From Rhodoferax sp. (GTDB lineage Bacteria > Pseudomonadota > Gammaproteobacteria > Burkholderiales > Burkholderiaceae), in assembly GCA_020048295.1 (NCBI GenBank), contig JAIFMT010000102.1:1-6774 (forward strand): a DNA stretch of 6,774 bases, given 5' to 3'. Made by a program: the position numbers and the translations under genes. The first letter of the stretch is position 1. Each line of letters opens with the position of its first letter. The notes beneath the pieces are model-generated. The model was given only the letters and a program-made list of their open reading frames with translations. It was not told the origin of the DNA and searched no databases. Below are positions 5,557-6,774 of this stretch, piece by piece.

Positions 5557-6774
5557 ATGCAAACCCAACTCAGCGCCCGCTACCAGGGCACCCCCGATGG
5601 GCTGATTGCCGAAGCCATTTTGCGCAAATGCGTGCATTGCGGCTTTTGCACTGCCACCTGCCCCACTTACCAGTTGCTCGGCGACGAACTGGACGGCCCG
5701 CGCGGGCGCATCTACCTGATGAAACAGGTGCTCGAAGGCGTGGTGCCCACGCGCAAGACACAGCTTCATCTGGACCGCTGCCTGACCTGCCGCAACTGCG
5801 AAACCACCTGCCCCAGCGGCGTGCAGTATGGCCATTTGCTCGACATCGGCCGCAAGCTGGTGGATGAACAGGTGCAACGCCCGGCCGGTGAACGCGCGCT
5901 GCGCTGGGCGCTGAAAGAAGGCCTGACCTCGGCGCTGTTTGCCCCGGCCATGACGCTGGGCCAGGCGGTGCGCCCGCTGCTGCCGCTGGCACTGAAAAAC
6001 AAGGTGCCCGCGAAACAGGCTGCGGGGGTTTGGCCGAGTCGGGAGCACCCGCGCAAAGTGCTGCTGCTGGCTGGCTGCGTGCAGCCCGCCATGAGCCCCA
6101 ACATCAACAGCGCCACCGCCCGGGTGCTGGACGCCGCAGGCATCCAGACGCTGATTGCCCCCCAAGCGGGTTGCTGCGGCGCGGTCAAGCTGCACCTGGG
6201 CGACCACGCCGGCAGCCAGGCCGAGGTGCGTGCCAACATCGATGCCTGGTGGCCGCACATTGAGGGCACTGCGGGCCAGCCGGGGGTGGAGGGCATCGTG
6301 ATGAACGCCTCGGGTTGCGGTGCCACGGTCAAGGACTACGGCCATCTGTTGCAGGGCGACCCGGCCTACGCCGACAAAGCCCGCCGCGTCAGCGCGCTGA
6401 CCCGCGACATCAGCGAATGGTTGCCCGAACTCAGCGAAAAGTTGAAACACCGTGTCAAAGCCAACGCCAGCCGCATTGCCTTTCACCCGCCGTGCTCGCT
6501 GCAACATGGCATGCAACTGCGCGGCGGGGTCGAGAAATACATGGCCGCGCTGGGCTTTAACCTGAAGATCACCGGCTGCGAATCGCATCTGTGCTGTGGC
6601 TCGGCGGGTACCTACAGCGTGCTCAACCCCGCGCTGGCGTACCAGCTGCGCGAGCGCAAGCTGGCCAACCTAGACACCACCTTTGGCAGCGAGAAACCCG
6701 AGCAGATTGTGTCGGCCAATATCGGCTGCATCACCCACCTGCAAAGCGGCACCGCCACGCCAGTGCGGCACTGG
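5557..6774 (+). CDS. glcF: Glycolate oxidase iron-sulfur subunit GlcF, 3'-truncated by the window
   Basis: GlcF carries electrons from the GlcD/GlcE flavins to the membrane quinone pool during glycolate oxidation. The frame runs open from the ATG at 5557 to the window edge, 406 residues with no stop; E. coli GlcF has about 407, and the visible end TPVRHW is close to the usual C-terminus, so perhaps ten residues are missing. Two ferredoxin-type 4Fe-4S motifs are complete: Cys25, 28, 31, 35 (CVHCGFCTATCP) and Cys75, 78, 81, 85 (CLTCRNCETTCP). Two CCG (PF02754) domains follow. The first has GCVQ (Cys174), GCCGA (Cys206-207) and NASGCG (Cys254). The second has HPPCSLQHG (Cys313), LCCGSAGTY (Cys346-347) and IGC (Cys391). 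These motifs bind iron-sulfur clusters in the related heterodisulfide reductase family. The start is 11 bases after the glcE stop, with no strong Shine-Dalgarno, which fits an operon with coupled translation. No irregularity is visible. Confidence 0.97.
   Translation, partial: MQTQLSARYQGTPDGLIAEAILRKCVHCGFCTATCPTYQLLGDELDGPRGRIYLMKQVLEGVVPTRKTQLHLDRCLTCRNCETTCPSGVQYGHLLDIGRKLVDEQVQRPAGERALRWALKEGLTSALFAPAMTLGQAVRPLLPLALKNKVPAKQAAGVWPSREHPRKVLLLAGCVQPAMSPNINSATARVLDAAGIQTLIAPQAGCCGAVKLHLGDHAGSQAEVRANIDAWWPHIEGTAGQPGVEGIVMNASGCGATVKDYGHLLQGDPAYADKARRVSALTRDISEWLPELSEKLKHRVKANASRIAFHPPCSLQHGMQLRGGVEKYMAALGFNLKITGCESHLCCGSAGTYSVLNPALAYQLRERKLANLDTTFGSEKPEQIVSANIGCITHLQSGTATPVRHW

Noticed and set aside
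5476..6588. Minus-strand open frame of 370 codons opposite glcF
   Set aside because: Antisense shadow; the plus strand encodes all expected GlcF cysteine motifs without interruption.
6500..6774. glcF as a broken gene because it has no stop
   Set aside because: The frame is intact to the last base and the visible protein is almost full length; the missing stop is due to the window edge.
1..6774. CRISPR array, tRNA/rRNA genes, transposase or phage genes, defence system
   Set aside because: No regularly spaced repeats, no cloverleaf or rRNA-like sequence, and no protein with such motifs was seen on either strand; the only repeats are the three short dispersed copies.

Overview
The window reads as chromosomal DNA of a GC-rich betaproteobacterium, most likely Burkholderiales and probably Comamonadaceae (Rhodoferax/Polaromonas-like). 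This rests on the protein flavour of GlmU and GlcE/GlcF and on a short dispersed repeat that I associate from memory with that family. No species can be named from the sequence alone.

Layout from left to right. A 5'-truncated glmU (cell-wall precursor synthesis) runs rightward. Its stop overlaps the start of a small soluble histidine kinase gene by 4 bases (ATGA), so the two are probably translationally coupled. After a 32-base AT-rich gap holding part of the repeat comes an EamA/DMT-type permease gene of visibly lower GC. It converges with a leftward gene for an AbrB-family (PF05145) membrane protein; a small hairpin lies between the two stops. A 153-base divergent region with two inverted repeats then leads into glcE and glcF, the flavin and iron-sulfur subunits of glycolate oxidase. 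glcF is cut by the right edge only a few residues before its expected end.

The genes do not form one pathway: glmU (UDP-GlcNAc), an orphan kinase, two unrelated membrane proteins and the glycolate oxidase genes. glcE and glcF work together: with GlcD they oxidise glycolate to glyoxylate and pass electrons to the membrane quinone pool. glcD, usually next to glcE, is not here; its place is taken by the divergent abrB-like gene.

The most interesting signal is a 57-base segment present in glmU (166-222) and again in glcE (5390-5446). The copies have the same length, orientation and reading frame, match at 34 of 57 positions, and are nearly identical over the last 17 bases. Both encode a 19-residue stretch ending in TGRF plus one residue. 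A third, partial copy lies just upstream of the permease gene. This looks like a short repeat family that has entered two essential or metabolic genes in frame and been kept as protein sequence. I saw no dedicated defence, CRISPR, phage or other novel multi-gene system.
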